Part shown: positions 1 through 10,369 of the stretch, in pieces
Layout: each line of letters opens with the position of its first letter
Numbering within the stretch: position 1 is the first letter of the stretch
Assembly (NCBI RefSeq): GCF_000612805.1
Contig: NZ_HG964403.1
Coordinates: 682,001 to 746,000 of the forward strand
Length of the DNA: 64,000 nucleotides
Reading direction: 5' to 3'
Source of the DNA: Bacillus ndiopicus
GTDB taxonomy: Bacteria > Bacillota > Bacilli > Bacillales_A > Planococcaceae
Translations under genes and position numbers: made by a program
The notes under the pieces: generated by a model
Database searches by the model: none
Told to the model about the DNA's origin: nothing
Seen by the model: only the letters and a program-made list of their open reading frames with translations

Positions 1-2213
1 CAAATGGCTAGCTGATATTTTTCTTGATCGCTTAATAATGATTGACAATAATTAAAGTGCTTCACTACTTCATGTAGCTCATAGCTATCTTGTGAATTGC
101 CAAGCAGTGTTGTAAAAAGTTGTCCGATTTGATAATGTAGCTGCAGTTTCTGTTCCTCAGAAAGTCTTTTATAGGCTGCTTGTTGAAAGCGATTATGAAC
201 AAATTGGAAAGTTAAAATGTGCGTTAGAAGCACTTCTTCTAATACAAGCTGACTAGCCCATTTAAAATCAGTATTTAAAGGAATGATAAAGCCATTTGTT
301 ATTAGTAAATCAAGGTGCTTGAGAAGCTCTTGGTCTGTAAAATTAACTAGTTGCTGCAATATATGAAATTCAAATTTTGATCCTAGGCAGGAGGCAATTT
401 GCAAAACGTGTAATGTGTCTAATTGCAAATTGGTGAGTTTATTTTCTAGGAAGAGCAACAGCTCCGAGTTAAGGGCAGCTTGATTAAACTTTTGTATATC
501 GAATTTCCAATGTTTTGATTCAAAATCCAAATAAATTGTATTGTCCTGTTGTAAGGAACGAAAGGCCTCTTTAATAAATAAAGGATTGCCATTTGTTAAA
601 TTATTCAAATGTTTGACAATTTCTTCTGTCGTTGACTCTTGCATGTGCAGTGATTCTTTAAGCCAAAGTGTCAAATCCTCCTTTTTAAGTTCTTTTAGCT
701 CAATATGCTTATAAAAGGGAAGCATAGCTTTTAACTGTTTTTCTTCAGCTTCACTTTTTTCATGAATACGAAGTGTTGTGATGACCATTAAAAACCCTTC
801 GCGATGTTGCTCATAAATATCAATCAATGCTTTTAATGTGTTTTTATCGGCCCAATGTAAATCATCAATCAATAAAACAATTGGTTTTTTTTGTAGTGCA
901 AAGCATTGTAATATTTTTTTTATACTATTAAATAAATGAGCTTGTAATTGCTTGCTATCCTCATAAAATTCATCTTGAATGCTGTCTTTATCATAAAACC
1001 AACGTAACTCTGGCAACAGAACTGCTAAATCCGCTGTAACATGTAATTGCGTTTCTTCAAAATAATTCCGCCAATTTTTAACGGATACTTTGCCCTCCAT
1101 ATAGATTTGCTTTAATAAATTTCGCAATGGTTGAATGACGGAAGTAAAATCATTTTCCAATTGTAATTGGCTATATTTTGTTTCAATAAAATAGCCTTTC
1201 GCTGCGGCTACCTCCCCTTTTAATCCATAAACAAGCTGTGACTTTCCGACACCTGCTTCTCCAGATATAAGGGCAAACTTTTTGTCGCCGTTTATAACTT
1301 GCCGAAATAGATGATTAAGAGATGTAGCATGTTGTTCACGACCATAAAGCTTGTTAGTTAAAGTCGGTGACAGGGCTATATCTTCAATGCCTAAAACGAA
1401 ATCCTCAATCGCTTCATCTGCAAGAAGTGCTTTTTGAATGGTTAGCAAATCTGCCCTTAAGCCAACTGCACTTTGGTAACGAGCGCTAGGGTTTTTTTCA
1501 AGTAACTTTTCGATAATACGCCAAAGAGCAAAAGGGCTTTTATGCTGTGTAGCTAATAATGGTGCTGGTTTTTTCGTTAAAATATTATAGATGATATCGA
1601 GATTATTTTGACCCATAAACGGTGGAGTGCCGCTTAATAATTGATAAAAAATTGCACCTAGTGCATATAAGTCAGCTCGATAATCAATAGCAATATTTAA
1701 TCTTCCGGTTTGCTCAGGTGCATAATAAGGGAGCTGCTGCAAATGTTGTTGGGTATTGTCCATTACAATTGTGGCACCAATATTATATTTTGTACTTGTA
1801 TCACTGCTTAGAAGTTTTAGCTTCAATGAGTCAGGCTGGATTAAAATATGGTACGGATTTAATGCTAAAAATAGTATTTGATTTTGATGCAAACTAATGC
1901 AAATATTGCTAAGCTCGATTGCTATTTGTAAAAATTGTAACATCGTCATGCTTTTAAAATTAATTAAAGGAATACCATCGAAATTTTCATAAATAAGCCC
2001 GTAGTGCTGCTCCATATAGTCAACTGCAATCGGCTTTAACAACCATGGATTGCTATCCTTAGAAAATAACGAAAACTCATAATTTAGCCGAGCGCGATAT
2101 TCAGCAGAATTTTGATGAATACTTTTAACAAGCATCCTATTATGAAATTTATCGATATAGATTCGTTGTAAGTGCCAACCTTGATTTGTTTGCAAAATAA
2201 TATGACTTTTCAA
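1..2213 (-). CDS. Pseudokinase-AAA ATPase signalling protein (partial, 3' end outside window)
   Basis: A continuous minus-strand frame of about 737 codons runs off the left edge. It starts at a TTG preceded by GAGGTG at 7 nt. The N-terminal ~270 residues have a serine/threonine-kinase layout: a VAIK-like LVKSI (K30), an APEQTGR segment and a DYRADLYALG segment. The catalytic loop HRDLKxxN is replaced by FLALNPYHIL and no DFG is visible, so catalysis is doubtful. An AAA/predicted-ATPase module follows, with Walker A GEAGVGKSQ and Walker B LLIDDLHWAD, then helical repeats with the FVHNRFQQAAY motif of this ATPase family. The layout matches trifunctional kinase/ATPase/sensor-kinase proteins, which usually continue into GAF and histidine-kinase or GGDEF domains. 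That part is outside the window. The role is presumably signal transduction; the ligand is unknown. Confidence 0.8.
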   Translation of the reverse strand, partial: MKSHIILQTNQGWHLQRIYIDKFHNRMLVKSIHQNSAEYRARLNYEFSLFSKDSNPWLLKPIAVDYMEQHYGLIYENFDGIPLINFKSMTMLQFLQIAIELSNICISLHQNQILFLALNPYHILIQPDSLKLKLLSSDTSTKYNIGATIVMDNTQQHLQQLPYYAPEQTGRLNIAIDYRADLYALGAIFYQLLSGTPPFMGQNNLDIIYNILTKKPAPLLATQHKSPFALWRIIEKLLEKNPSARYQSAVGLRADLLTIQKALLADEAIEDFVLGIEDIALSPTLTNKLYGREQHATSLNHLFRQVINGDKKFALISGEAGVGKSQLVYGLKGEVAAAKGYFIETKYSQLQLENDFTSVIQPLRNLLKQIYMEGKVSVKNWRNYFEETQLHVTADLAVLLPELRWFYDKDSIQDEFYEDSKQLQAHLFNSIKKILQCFALQKKPIVLLIDDLHWADKNTLKALIDIYEQHREGFLMVITTLRIHEKSEAEEKQLKAMLPFYKHIELKELKKEDLTLWLKESLHMQESTTEEIVKHLNNLTNGNPLFIKEAFRSLQQDNTIYLDFESKHWKFDIQKFNQAALNSELLLFLENKLTNLQLDTLHVLQIASCLGSKFEFHILQQLVNFTDQELLKHLDLLITNGFIIPLNTDFKWASQLVLEEVLLTHILTFQFVHNRFQQAAYKRLSEEQKLQLHYQIGQLFTTLLGNSQDSYELHEVVKHFNYCQSLLSDQEKYQLAI

Positions 2214-2310
2214 TGTTCAACACCTCGATTCACTTTGTTTTTCATTCATTATAAAAGATGGAGGTTAAAATTAGGTTAAACTTTTCACGATTATAATTTT
2301 TTTAAGAAAT

Positions 2311-2350
2311 AAAAGAGGCTAGAGGAAAGGTTTTAGCTTTTCCTCTAGCC
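2311..2350 (-). terminator. Intrinsic terminator of def
   Basis: A perfect 12-bp stem (GGCTAGAGGAAA at 2317-2328 with its complement at 2339-2350) lies just past the def stop codon. Read on the minus strand it is followed by a U-rich run (TCTTTTATTTCTT). The plus-strand side lacks a T-tract, so it serves def only. Confidence 0.8.
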
Positions 2351-2356
2351 GATTGA

Positions 2357-2914
2357 TTATTCTCTAATAAATGGTACAGCATCTTGTATTTCAGCGAACG
2401 GATTTTGTTCATTAATGCGATCATAAAACATCACACCATTTAAATGATCTAACTCATGTTGGAATGCGATAGCAGGTAGTCCTTTTAAGCGCATTTTTTG
2501 TTCATCACCATCTATAGTCTTAAACTTAACAGTAATGCGTGCATAGCGTGGGACATAGCCTGGTATAGCACGATCAACCGAAAGACAGCCTTCACCAGAT
2601 TCAATATATGTTTGCTCAACAGAATGGCTAACGATTTTAGGGTTAATTGCGACAAAGCTTAATTGTTCACCTTTGTCGTCTTCTAAATGTAGTGCAAACA
2701 TGCGTTTTAAGCTGTTCACTTGGTTAGCTGCTAAACCAATACCTGGGCGTAAATTGTATTTTTCAGCTACTTCCTCATCTTGGCTATTTATTAAATACTG
2801 TAGCATTTCTTCTGCTAATTTGCGGTCTTCTTCTACTAAAGGAAATGTCACTTCCTCAGCGCGAGTACGTAATACTGGATGACCTTCACGAATTATATGT
2901 TCCATTAAAATCAT
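2357..2914 (-). CDS. def: Peptide deformylase
   Basis: This 185-residue metalloenzyme removes the N-formyl group from nascent proteins in the cytosol. All three family motifs are present: motif 1 GIGLAANQ (58-65), motif 2 EGCLS with the metal ligand C110, and motif 3 QHELDH with H153, catalytic E154 and H157. The length and the insertion between motifs 1 and 2 fit the Gram-positive type 2 deformylase. The start at 2914 has AGGGAG 7 nt upstream; a second in-frame ATG three codons later is possible. The gene is monocistronic, transcribed away from the pdh operon, and ends in its own hairpin terminator. Confidence 0.95.
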   Translation of the reverse strand: MILMEHIIREGHPVLRTRAEEVTFPLVEEDRKLAEEMLQYLINSQDEEVAEKYNLRPGIGLAANQVNSLKRMFALHLEDDKGEQLSFVAINPKIVSHSVEQTYIESGEGCLSVDRAIPGYVPRYARITVKFKTIDGDEQKMRLKGLPAIAFQHELDHLNGVMFYDRINEQNPFAEIQDAVPFIRE

Positions 2915-3042
2915 AAAAAAGCTCCCTTTCTATTTTGCTCTCTATACTTAGTATACAATATGTAGCTATCTGTTCAATGTGAAATGCTTGAAATAATTCA
3001 AAGATATTTGTATTACTCCTTGAAAAACAGTGCAATATAGAG

Positions 3043-3081
3043 TTGTTCGAAAAGCAGGCTGGTGGATTGCTTTTCGAACAA
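3043..3081. repeat. 14-bp perfect inverted repeat in the def-pdhA intergenic region
   Basis: TTGTTCGAAAAGCA (3043-3056) pairs exactly with 3068-3081 around a loop starting GGCTGGTG. The loop-proximal sequence AGCAGGCT(A/G)GTG also occurs in the hairpin behind pycA (45341-45383), so the two belong to one family. No U-tract follows on either side, so termination is uncertain. Apart from this hairpin and the pdh promoter, nothing was recognised in the 500-bp region 2915-3414. Confidence 0.6.
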
Positions 3082-3193
3082 TATTTACTGTTTTATTGAA
3101 ATGTAAGTATGTAATATTGCTTTTGGGCAAAAAATATCTACTTAACTCAAAATAAATCTGATGATAAAAAAGAGGATACGACGAAAACGCTTG

Positions 3194-3222
3194 TTATTGT
3201 TGAATTCTATCTTTGTTATAAT
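3194..3222 (+). promoter_or_regulatory. Candidate sigma-A promoter of the pdh operon
   Basis: TTATTG, a 17-nt spacer and a consensus TATAAT (3217-3222) lie about 190 bp upstream of pdhA. This leaves a long 5' leader. Two weak cre-like cores (AAACGCTT near 3185 and TAACGCTTT near 3250) flank the promoter, but each misses several consensus positions. Confidence 0.5.
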
Positions 3223-3396
3223 ACAGATTTATATCTAATGTATAACAGAGATAACGCTTTCTTTTTTACGTCGAATTTTGAAGAAATGTGTCTAATAAAG
3301 AAAAACTATTGATTGACCGATGAAGTTTTATTATTTATACTCAAGGAGAAGATTTTGTTGTACTAATAATTAATGATTATTTTTTAATACAGTTGA

Positions 3397-4530
<1,134 letters not shown>

Positions 4531-4533
4531 GCT

Positions 4534-5511
4534 ATGGCACAAATGACGATGATTCAAGCAATTACGGATGCACTACGTTGCGAATTACGCGATGACGAAA
4601 ACGTTCTAGTTTTTGGGGAAGACGTAGGTGTAAACGGCGGGGTATTCCGTGCAACGGAAGGCTTACAAAAAGAATTTGGTGTGGATCGTGTATTTGATAC
4701 ACCTCTTGCAGAATCAGGAATTGGGGGCTTAGCAATCGGTTTAGCTCTTGAAGGTTTCCGTCCAGTACCAGAAATCCAATTTTTCGGCTTCGTTTATGAA
4801 GTAATGGACTCAATTAGTGGACAATTAGCGCGTTTACGTTACCGCTCAGGTGGTACGTATAATGCACCTGTAACAATCCGTTCACCATTTGGTGGTGGGG
4901 TTCATACACCAGAAATGCACTCTGACAGCTTAGAAGGCTTAATGGCACAACAACCAGGCTTAAAAGTTGTTATTCCATCAACACCTTATGATGCAAAAGG
5001 GTTATTAATTTCATCAATTCGTGATAATGACCCAGTTATTTTCTTAGAGCACTTAAAACTATATCGTTCTTTCCGTGAAGAGGTTCCAGAAGAAGCTTAC
5101 ACAATTCCACTTGGTAAAGCGGATGTGAAGCGTGAAGGAAAAGACTTATCAATTTTCGCATATGGCTTAATGGTACATGAAAGCTTAAAAGCGGCTGAAG
5201 AATTAGAAAAAGAAGGCTATTCAGTTGAAGTTGTTGATTTACGCACAATTCAACCTTTAGATATCGAAACAATTATCGCTTCAGTTGAAAAAACAAATCG
5301 TGCAATCGTTGTACAAGAAGCGCAAAAGCAAGCAGGTATTGCAGCGAATGTTGTAGCAGAAATTACAGATCGCGCAATTTTAAGCTTAGAAGCACCAGTA
5401 TTACGCGTAGCAGCTCCAGATACAATTTATCCATTCCCACAAGCGGAAGGTGTATGGTTACCAACGTATAAAGATGTAATGGAAACGGCGAAAAAAGTTT
5501 TAACATTCTAA
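4534..5511 (+). CDS. pdhB: Pyruvate dehydrogenase E1 component, beta subunit
   Basis: The 325-residue transketolase-like beta subunit of E1 contains the early GEDVG segment, the [16 protein letters not shown] segment typical of E1-beta, and the C-terminal transketolase domain ([11 protein letters not shown] around 235-245). It completes the TPP active site with PdhA. It starts 3 nt after pdhA, with GAGAAGGAG within the end of pdhA as the likely ribosome binding site. It ends 19 nt before the preferred pdhC start. Length is normal and no defects were seen. Confidence 0.96.
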   Translation: MAQMTMIQAITDALRCELRDDENVLVFGEDVGVNGGVFRATEGLQKEFGVDRVFDTPLAESGIGGLAIGLALEGFRPVPEIQFFGFVYEVMDSISGQLARLRYRSGGTYNAPVTIRSPFGGGVHTPEMHSDSLEGLMAQQPGLKVVIPSTPYDAKGLLISSIRDNDPVIFLEHLKLYRSFREEVPEEAYTIPLGKADVKREGKDLSIFAYGLMVHESLKAAEELEKEGYSVEVVDLRTIQPLDIETIIASVEKTNRAIVVQEAQKQAGIAANVVAEITDRAILSLEAPVLRVAAPDTIYPFPQAEGVWLPTYKDVMETAKKVLTF

Positions 5512-5530
5512 TGAAGTGAGGGTGACAAAT

Positions 5531-6838
5531 ATGGCATTTAATTTCCGTTTACCAGACATTGGGGAAGGAATTCATGAAGGTGAGATCGTTAAGTGGTTCG
5601 TAAAAGCTGGCGATCATGTAAAAGAAGACGATATTTTATGTGAAGTACAAAATGATAAAGCTGTCGTTGAAATTCCGTCTCCAGTAGAAGGTACAGTAGA
5701 AGAAGTATTAGTAGCAGAAGGAACAGTTGCAGTAGTAGGGGACGTGTTAATTCGTTTAGATGCACCAGGCTACGAGGACATGAAATTAAAAGGCGACGAG
5801 CATGCGGAAGCTAAAACTGAGGCACAAGTGCAAGCGACAGCTGAGGCTGGTCAAGATGTTGAAAAAGCACCTGTTGAAGAAACAGCAAAAGTAGAAGATA
5901 ATAAACGTATTATTGCAATGCCATCAGTGCGTAAATATGCGCGTGAAAAAGGCGTAGACATTCGCACAGTAGTTGGCTCTGGCAAAAATGGTCGTGTATT
6001 AAAAGAGGATATCGAGAAATTCTTAGCCGGTGGACAAGAAGCTGTTGCTGAACAAGCACAGGCTGTAGAAGAAACAGTAGTGGAAGCTGCGGTAGAAGCA
6101 CCAAAAGCTGCACCAACTGTAGTTTTAGAAGGTGACTTCCCAGAAACACGTGAAAAATTATCAGGTATGCGTAAAGCGATTGCCAAAGCAATGGTGCATT
6201 CGAAGCAAACAGCTCCACACGTTACACTAATGGATGAAGTAGATGTAACAGCGCTTGTAGCACATCGCAAAAAGTTCAAAGATATGGCAGCGGAAAAAGG
6301 TATTAAATTAACGTACTTACCATATGTAGTAAAAGCGTTAATTGCAACATTACGTGAATTCCCTGAGTTCAATCGTTCACTTGACGATGCAACACAAGAA
6401 GTTATTCAAAAGCATTATTACAATATTGGAATTGCAGCAGATACAGAAAAAGGCTTGCTTGTACCAGTAATTAAACATGCAGACCGTCAATCGCTATTCG
6501 CTATTTCTAACTCAATCAATGATTTAGCTACAAAAGCGCGTGAAGGCAAATTAGCATCGCATGAAATGAAAGGTGCTTCAATGTCTATTACGAATATCGG
6601 CTCAGCTGGTGGACAATGGTTTACACCAGTAATCAACCATCCAGAGGTTGCAATACTAGGAATCGGGCGTATCTCAGAAAAACCTGTAATAAAAAATGGT
6701 GAAATTGTAGCCGCACCTGTGTTAGCATTATCATTGAGCTTTGACCATCGTATGATTGATGGAGCAACTGGGCAAAATGCATTAAATTATTTAAAGCGTT
6801 TGCTAAGTGAGCCAGACTTATTATTAATGGAGGCGTAA
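5531..6838 (+). CDS. pdhC: Dihydrolipoamide acetyltransferase (PDH E2)
   Basis: The E2 core transfers acetyl from lipoamide to CoA. The order is one lipoyl domain (residues 1-78, lipoylated lysine K43 in NDKAVVEIP), an Ala/Glu/Val-rich linker, a peripheral-subunit-binding domain ([13 protein letters not shown] to LKEDIEKFL), a second Ala-rich linker and the catalytic acyltransferase domain ending in [12 protein letters not shown] with the active-site His and Asp. The ATG at 5531 was chosen because AGGGTG lies 6 nt upstream and [13 protein letters not shown] is the standard E2 start. The in-frame GTG at 5516 would add five unusual residues and overlap the ribosome binding site. It has 435 residues and is the third gene of pdhABCD. 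Confidence 0.95.
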   Translation: MAFNFRLPDIGEGIHEGEIVKWFVKAGDHVKEDDILCEVQNDKAVVEIPSPVEGTVEEVLVAEGTVAVVGDVLIRLDAPGYEDMKLKGDEHAEAKTEAQVQATAEAGQDVEKAPVEETAKVEDNKRIIAMPSVRKYAREKGVDIRTVVGSGKNGRVLKEDIEKFLAGGQEAVAEQAQAVEETVVEAAVEAPKAAPTVVLEGDFPETREKLSGMRKAIAKAMVHSKQTAPHVTLMDEVDVTALVAHRKKFKDMAAEKGIKLTYLPYVVKALIATLREFPEFNRSLDDATQEVIQKHYYNIGIAADTEKGLLVPVIKHADRQSLFAISNSINDLATKAREGKLASHEMKGASMSITNIGSAGGQWFTPVINHPEVAILGIGRISEKPVIKNGEIVAAPVLALSLSFDHRMIDGATGQNALNYLKRLLSEPDLLLMEA

Positions 6839-6841
6839 AAA

Positions 6842-8254
6842 ATGGTAGTAGGAGATTTCCCAATCGAACTAGATACTCTTGTTGTAGGATCAGGCCCTGG
6901 TGGATATGTTGCAGCAATTCGCGCAGCGCAAACAGGTCAAAAGGTTACAATCGTAGAAAAAGGTAACTTAGGAGGCGTATGCTTAAACGTTGGATGTATC
7001 CCATCAAAAGCATTAATTTCTGTAGGTCACCGTTATGAGCATGCGAAGCATTCTGATGATATGGGTATCGTTGCATCAGAAGTGAAGCTTGACTGGGCAA
7101 AAGCTCAAGCTTTTAAAGATGGCGTTGTTAAGAAGCTAGTTGGCGGTGTTGAAGGTTTACTAAAAGGTAATAAAGTAGACATCGTAAAAGGTGAAGCATA
7201 CTTTGTTGATGCGAATACTGTTCGTGTGATTAACGAAGATTCTGCACAAACTTACACATTCAAAAATGCTATTTTAGCAACAGGCTCTCGTCCTGTTGAG
7301 ATTCCAACATTCAAATTTACTAAGCGTGTAATTAACTCTACAGGCGCACTTTCTTTACCAGAAGTACCAGGTAAATTAGTAGTTATCGGTGGTGGTTACA
7401 TCGGTACTGAGTTGGGCTCTGCTTATGCAAACCTTGGCTCACAAGTAACGATTATCGAAGGCGGTAAAGATATTTTAGCTGGTTTCGAAAAGCAAATGAC
7501 GCAAATCGTTAAAAAAGGCTTAAAGAAAAAAGGCGTAGAAGTAGTAGTTGGCGCATCAGCTAAAGGTGTAGAAGAGAGCGATACTGGAGTTGTTGTAACA
7601 TATGAAGTAGGCGGGGAAGAAAAAACTGTCGAAGCTGATTATGTATTAGTAACAGTAGGTCGCCGTCCAAATACTGACGAAATGGGTCTTGAAGAAGTAG
7701 GTATTAAATTTGCTGAGCGCGGTTTAATCGATGTTGATAAACAGTGCCGTACTTCAGTTCCAAATATTTATGCAATCGGTGATATCGTTGCAGGTCCACA
7801 ACTTGCACATAAGGCATCTTATGAAGGTAAAGTTGCTGCTGAAGCAATCGCTGGTGAGCATTCTGTAGTAGACTACTTAGCAATTCCTGCTGTATGTTTC
7901 ACAGATCCAGAGCTAGCAACAGTTGGTTATTCAGAAGAGCAAGCAAAAGCAGAAGGTTTAGAAGTAACAGCTGCTAAATTCCCATTCGCTGCAAATGGTC
8001 GTGCTTTAGCATTAAATGCAACAGAAGGCTTCGTGAAGCTAGTTGCGCGTAAAGAAGATGGCTTATTAGTAGGTGCTCAAATCGTAGGTGCTGGTGCATC
8101 TGATATGATCGCTGAAATGGGTCTTGCAATCGAAGCTGGTATGACAGCTGAAGATATCGCATTAACAATTCACGCTCACCCAACATTAGGTGAAATCACA
8201 ATGGAAGCTGCTGAAGTATTACTAGGCAACCCAATCCATATCATTACAAAATAA
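6842..8254 (+). CDS. pdhD: Dihydrolipoamide dehydrogenase (E3)
   Basis: This 470-residue FAD disulfide oxidoreductase reoxidises the E2 dihydrolipoamide with NAD+. An FAD-binding GSGPGG is at 16-21, the redox pair C47 and C52 lies in [13 protein letters not shown], the NAD-binding [10 protein letters not shown] lies near residue 180, and the C-terminal dimer-interface HAHPTLGE carries the catalytic His-Glu pair. It is the last pdh gene, 3 nt after pdhC, and a strong terminator follows. The same E3 usually also serves 2-oxoglutarate and branched-chain ketoacid dehydrogenases. Confidence 0.97.
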   Translation: MVVGDFPIELDTLVVGSGPGGYVAAIRAAQTGQKVTIVEKGNLGGVCLNVGCIPSKALISVGHRYEHAKHSDDMGIVASEVKLDWAKAQAFKDGVVKKLVGGVEGLLKGNKVDIVKGEAYFVDANTVRVINEDSAQTYTFKNAILATGSRPVEIPTFKFTKRVINSTGALSLPEVPGKLVVIGGGYIGTELGSAYANLGSQVTIIEGGKDILAGFEKQMTQIVKKGLKKKGVEVVVGASAKGVEESDTGVVVTYEVGGEEKTVEADYVLVTVGRRPNTDEMGLEEVGIKFAERGLIDVDKQCRTSVPNIYAIGDIVAGPQLAHKASYEGKVAAEAIAGEHSVVDYLAIPAVCFTDPELATVGYSEEQAKAEGLEVTAAKFPFAANGRALALNATEGFVKLVARKEDGLLVGAQIVGAGASDMIAEMGLAIEAGMTAEDIALTIHAHPTLGEITMEAAEVLLGNPIHIITK

Positions 8255-8261
8255 TGTGTAG

Positions 8262-8299
8262 AAATCCTTTGCCGTTTTTTGGGCAAAGGATTTTTTTCA
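8262..8299 (+). terminator. Terminator of the pdhABCD operon
   Basis: AAATCCTTTGCC (8262-8273) pairs with GGCAAAGGATTT (8282-8293) and is followed by an unbroken T-tract, immediately after the pdhD stop. Confidence 0.9.
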
Positions 8300-8413
8300 T
8301 AGTTCGATAATAAAAGAAAGAAACCTACCAATAGAAAGGCTTCAATAGATGAAATATTTACGGAATTTTCATATAATTATAGATGGAGATGATAAGATAG
8401 GGGGCAATTAGGG

Positions 8414-9196
8414 ATGGAACTAGGTTTAAAGGAGAAAGTAGCAATTATAACAGGAGCAAGTAAAGGAATTGGTTATTATACAGCGCTACAGCTTGCACAA
8501 GAAGGAGCATCAGTTGTGCTTTGTGCGCGCGGTGAAAAGCAGTTAGAGGTTGCTGCTGCGGCTATTAAGGAAAAAACAGGTGCACAAGTTTTGATAGTGC
8601 CTGCTGATATGACAAAGGAAAAAGAATGTGTAGAGTTGATTGCAAAAACTGTTGAGCATTTTGGACGACTTGATATTTTAGTAAATAATGCGGGTACAGC
8701 TTCTGCTAATCCATTTGAGCAGGTTGGTAGCGAGCTTTGGCAAAGCGATTTAGATTTAAAATTGTTCGGTGCAGTCAATTGCTCAAAAGCAGCCCTTCCA
8801 CATATGAAAGCATCAGGCGGTGGCTCCATTATTAATGTCACAGCAGTTCTTGCCAAAACGCCGCCAGCATCCTCATTACCAACAACTGTGAGCCGTGCCG
8901 CAGGGCTTGCTTTAACGAAGGCGATGAGCAAGGATTTAGGAAAATATAATATACGTGTAAATGCTGTTTGTATTGGACTAATTCGCAGCGATCAAATTGA
9001 AAAGCGCTGGAAAAATGACGCACCTAATATAACATGGGAAGAATATTCACGAAAAGTAGGGGAAACAATTCCTTTAGGGCGAATTGGCAATACAGAAGAA
9101 GCTGCAAATGTCATCACGTTTTTAGCTTCGGATGCTTCTTCATATGTGACAGGTACTTCAATAAATATTGATGGTGGTTCGGGTGGGGCATTGTAG
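8414..9196 (+). CDS. SDR-family oxidoreductase with substituted active site
   Basis: This 260-residue classical-size short-chain dehydrogenase/reductase has a nucleotide-binding GASKGIG (14-20), the NNAG motif (91-94) and the usual C-terminal YVTGTSINIDGG. At the catalytic position the expected YxxxK is TTVSR: Tyr is replaced by T157 and Lys by R161, and the upstream Ser position is Ala/Thr. The Rossmann fold is therefore intact but the standard catalytic triad is missing. Substrate and reaction are unknown; it may use another mechanism or be a binding protein. The start ATG follows GGGGCAATTAGGG. It is a single gene between the pdh terminator and the LrgA-type gene. Confidence 0.85.
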   Translation: MELGLKEKVAIITGASKGIGYYTALQLAQEGASVVLCARGEKQLEVAAAAIKEKTGAQVLIVPADMTKEKECVELIAKTVEHFGRLDILVNNAGTASANPFEQVGSELWQSDLDLKLFGAVNCSKAALPHMKASGGGSIINVTAVLAKTPPASSLPTTVSRAAGLALTKAMSKDLGKYNIRVNAVCIGLIRSDQIEKRWKNDAPNITWEEYSRKVGETIPLGRIGNTEEAANVITFLASDASSYVTGTSINIDGGSGGAL

Positions 9197-9221
9197 CGCC
9201 ACCTTTTCTTTTCAGCCCTTA

Positions 9222-9250
9222 TAGACATATTATTTCGGAAGTCGTACAAT
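9222..9250 (+). promoter_or_regulatory. Candidate sigma-A promoter for the CidA/LrgA-LrgB pair
   Basis: TAGACA, a 17-nt spacer and TACAAT (9245-9250) lie 26 bp before the start codon, giving a very short 5' leader. This call rests on pattern only. Confidence 0.4.
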
Positions 9251-9275
9251 ATGGGGGAAGAAAAGAGGTTTTTTT

Positions 9276-9653
9276 ATGCAAATTATACGGACAATTGTTC
9301 AAATTGGTATTTTAACGATTTATTATTATTTAGGTGTTCTTATTGTTAATATAACGGGCATTTTTATTCCAGCAAGTATTGTTGGGCTTATTTTATTATG
9401 GCTATCGCTATACTTTAAGCTGCTAAAGGTAGAATTTATTCGTGATGGCGCAACATTTTTCCTAGCATTTTTAACATTATTTTTTATTCCATCGACAATT
9501 GGCGTAGTAGATCATCCGGAGCTACTATCAAAAGCAGGGCTTTATTTAATTTTAGCAGTTATTATTAGCACGCTTGTAACAATAGCATTGACAGGCAAAT
9601 GGAGCGGGTGGATTGAGAAAAAAGAAGCAGCTGTAAAGGACGGTGAGCAATAA
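9276..9653 (+). CDS. CidA/LrgA-family membrane protein
   Basis: A 125-residue protein with four hydrophobic segments (about 8-24, 29-45, 60-77 and 84-104) and a charged C-terminal tail, the size and layout of the holin-like CidA/LrgA family. Members pair with an LrgB partner and are linked to murein-hydrolase control or, in B. subtilis PftAB, to pyruvate transport. Here it overlaps or abuts the LrgB-type gene, so the two are cotranscribed. Location one gene after the pdh operon makes a pyruvate-related role attractive, but that is inference. AAGAGG lies upstream of the ATG. Confidence 0.88.
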   Translation: MQIIRTIVQIGILTIYYYLGVLIVNITGIFIPASIVGLILLWLSLYFKLLKVEFIRDGATFFLAFLTLFFIPSTIGVVDHPELLSKAGLYLILAVIISTLVTIALTGKWSGWIEKKEAAVKDGEQ

Positions 9654-9654
9654 C

Positions 9655-10335
9655 ATGCAAGCATTATTCGCCATCGTTAGTACAGTCGGCCTATTTTTAA
9701 TTTATCAAAAACTTTATGCAAAATGGAGCAAACCCTACTTACTCCCAATTTTAACGACAGCTATTACACTTGTTACTGTACTGCTAGTATTTAAAATTCC
9801 ATATGCTACATATATGCAAGGAGGTCAATGGATTCATAAAATGCTAGGACCTGCTGTTGTTGCGTTAGCATATCCGTTGTACAACCAACGCAAGCTTGTT
9901 TTCCAATACAAATATTCCATTATATCAAGCTTAATCGTTGCCATGCTATCAGGATTAATTAGCGTTTTTCTATTATTAAAAGTGTTTAAAGCATCGCATG
10001 CATTTATGCTAACGGCGTTACCGAAATCTTTAACAACACCGATTGCGATGCAGGTGAGTGAAACGATTGGTGGCGTTGTGCCATTATCTGCATTGCTAGT
10101 TATGATTGCAGGCTTTACAGGTGCGCTTTTAGGACCCACTGTTTATAAATTAGCGAAAATTGACACTGCGATTAGTCGAGGTGTCTCAATGGGTAGCGCC
10201 TCACATGGTGTAGGCGTATCAAAATTAACAGAGTACGGGGAAAAGGATGTGTCGATTGGCTCATTGGCAATGGGGTTAAGTGCAGTACTCGGTGCATTTA
10301 TTTGTCCATTATTTGCTATGTTATTTTTATCTTGA
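9655..10335 (+). CDS. LrgB-family membrane protein
   Basis: The 226-residue partner of the preceding CidA/LrgA-type protein is very hydrophobic, with six or more membrane segments. It carries the family's conserved LPKSLTTPIAM segment and the GSASHGVGVSK segment near the C-terminus. The ATG at 9655 was chosen because GGTGAG lies 7 nt upstream; the in-frame GTG at 9643 would overlap the previous gene with a badly spaced ribosome binding site. The pair may form a pore or transporter affecting autolysis or short-chain acid transport. Confidence 0.9.
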   Translation: MQALFAIVSTVGLFLIYQKLYAKWSKPYLLPILTTAITLVTVLLVFKIPYATYMQGGQWIHKMLGPAVVALAYPLYNQRKLVFQYKYSIISSLIVAMLSGLISVFLLLKVFKASHAFMLTALPKSLTTPIAMQVSETIGGVVPLSALLVMIAGFTGALLGPTVYKLAKIDTAISRGVSMGSASHGVGVSKLTEYGEKDVSIGSLAMGLSAVLGAFICPLFAMLFLS

Positions 10336-10369
10336 TTGTTATTTCCGAGGAAATAAAGGGGGACTTTTT

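Noticed and set aside
3170..3270. cre sites around the pdh promoter
   Set aside because: Two AACGCTT-type cores exist but each differs from consensus at three or four positions.
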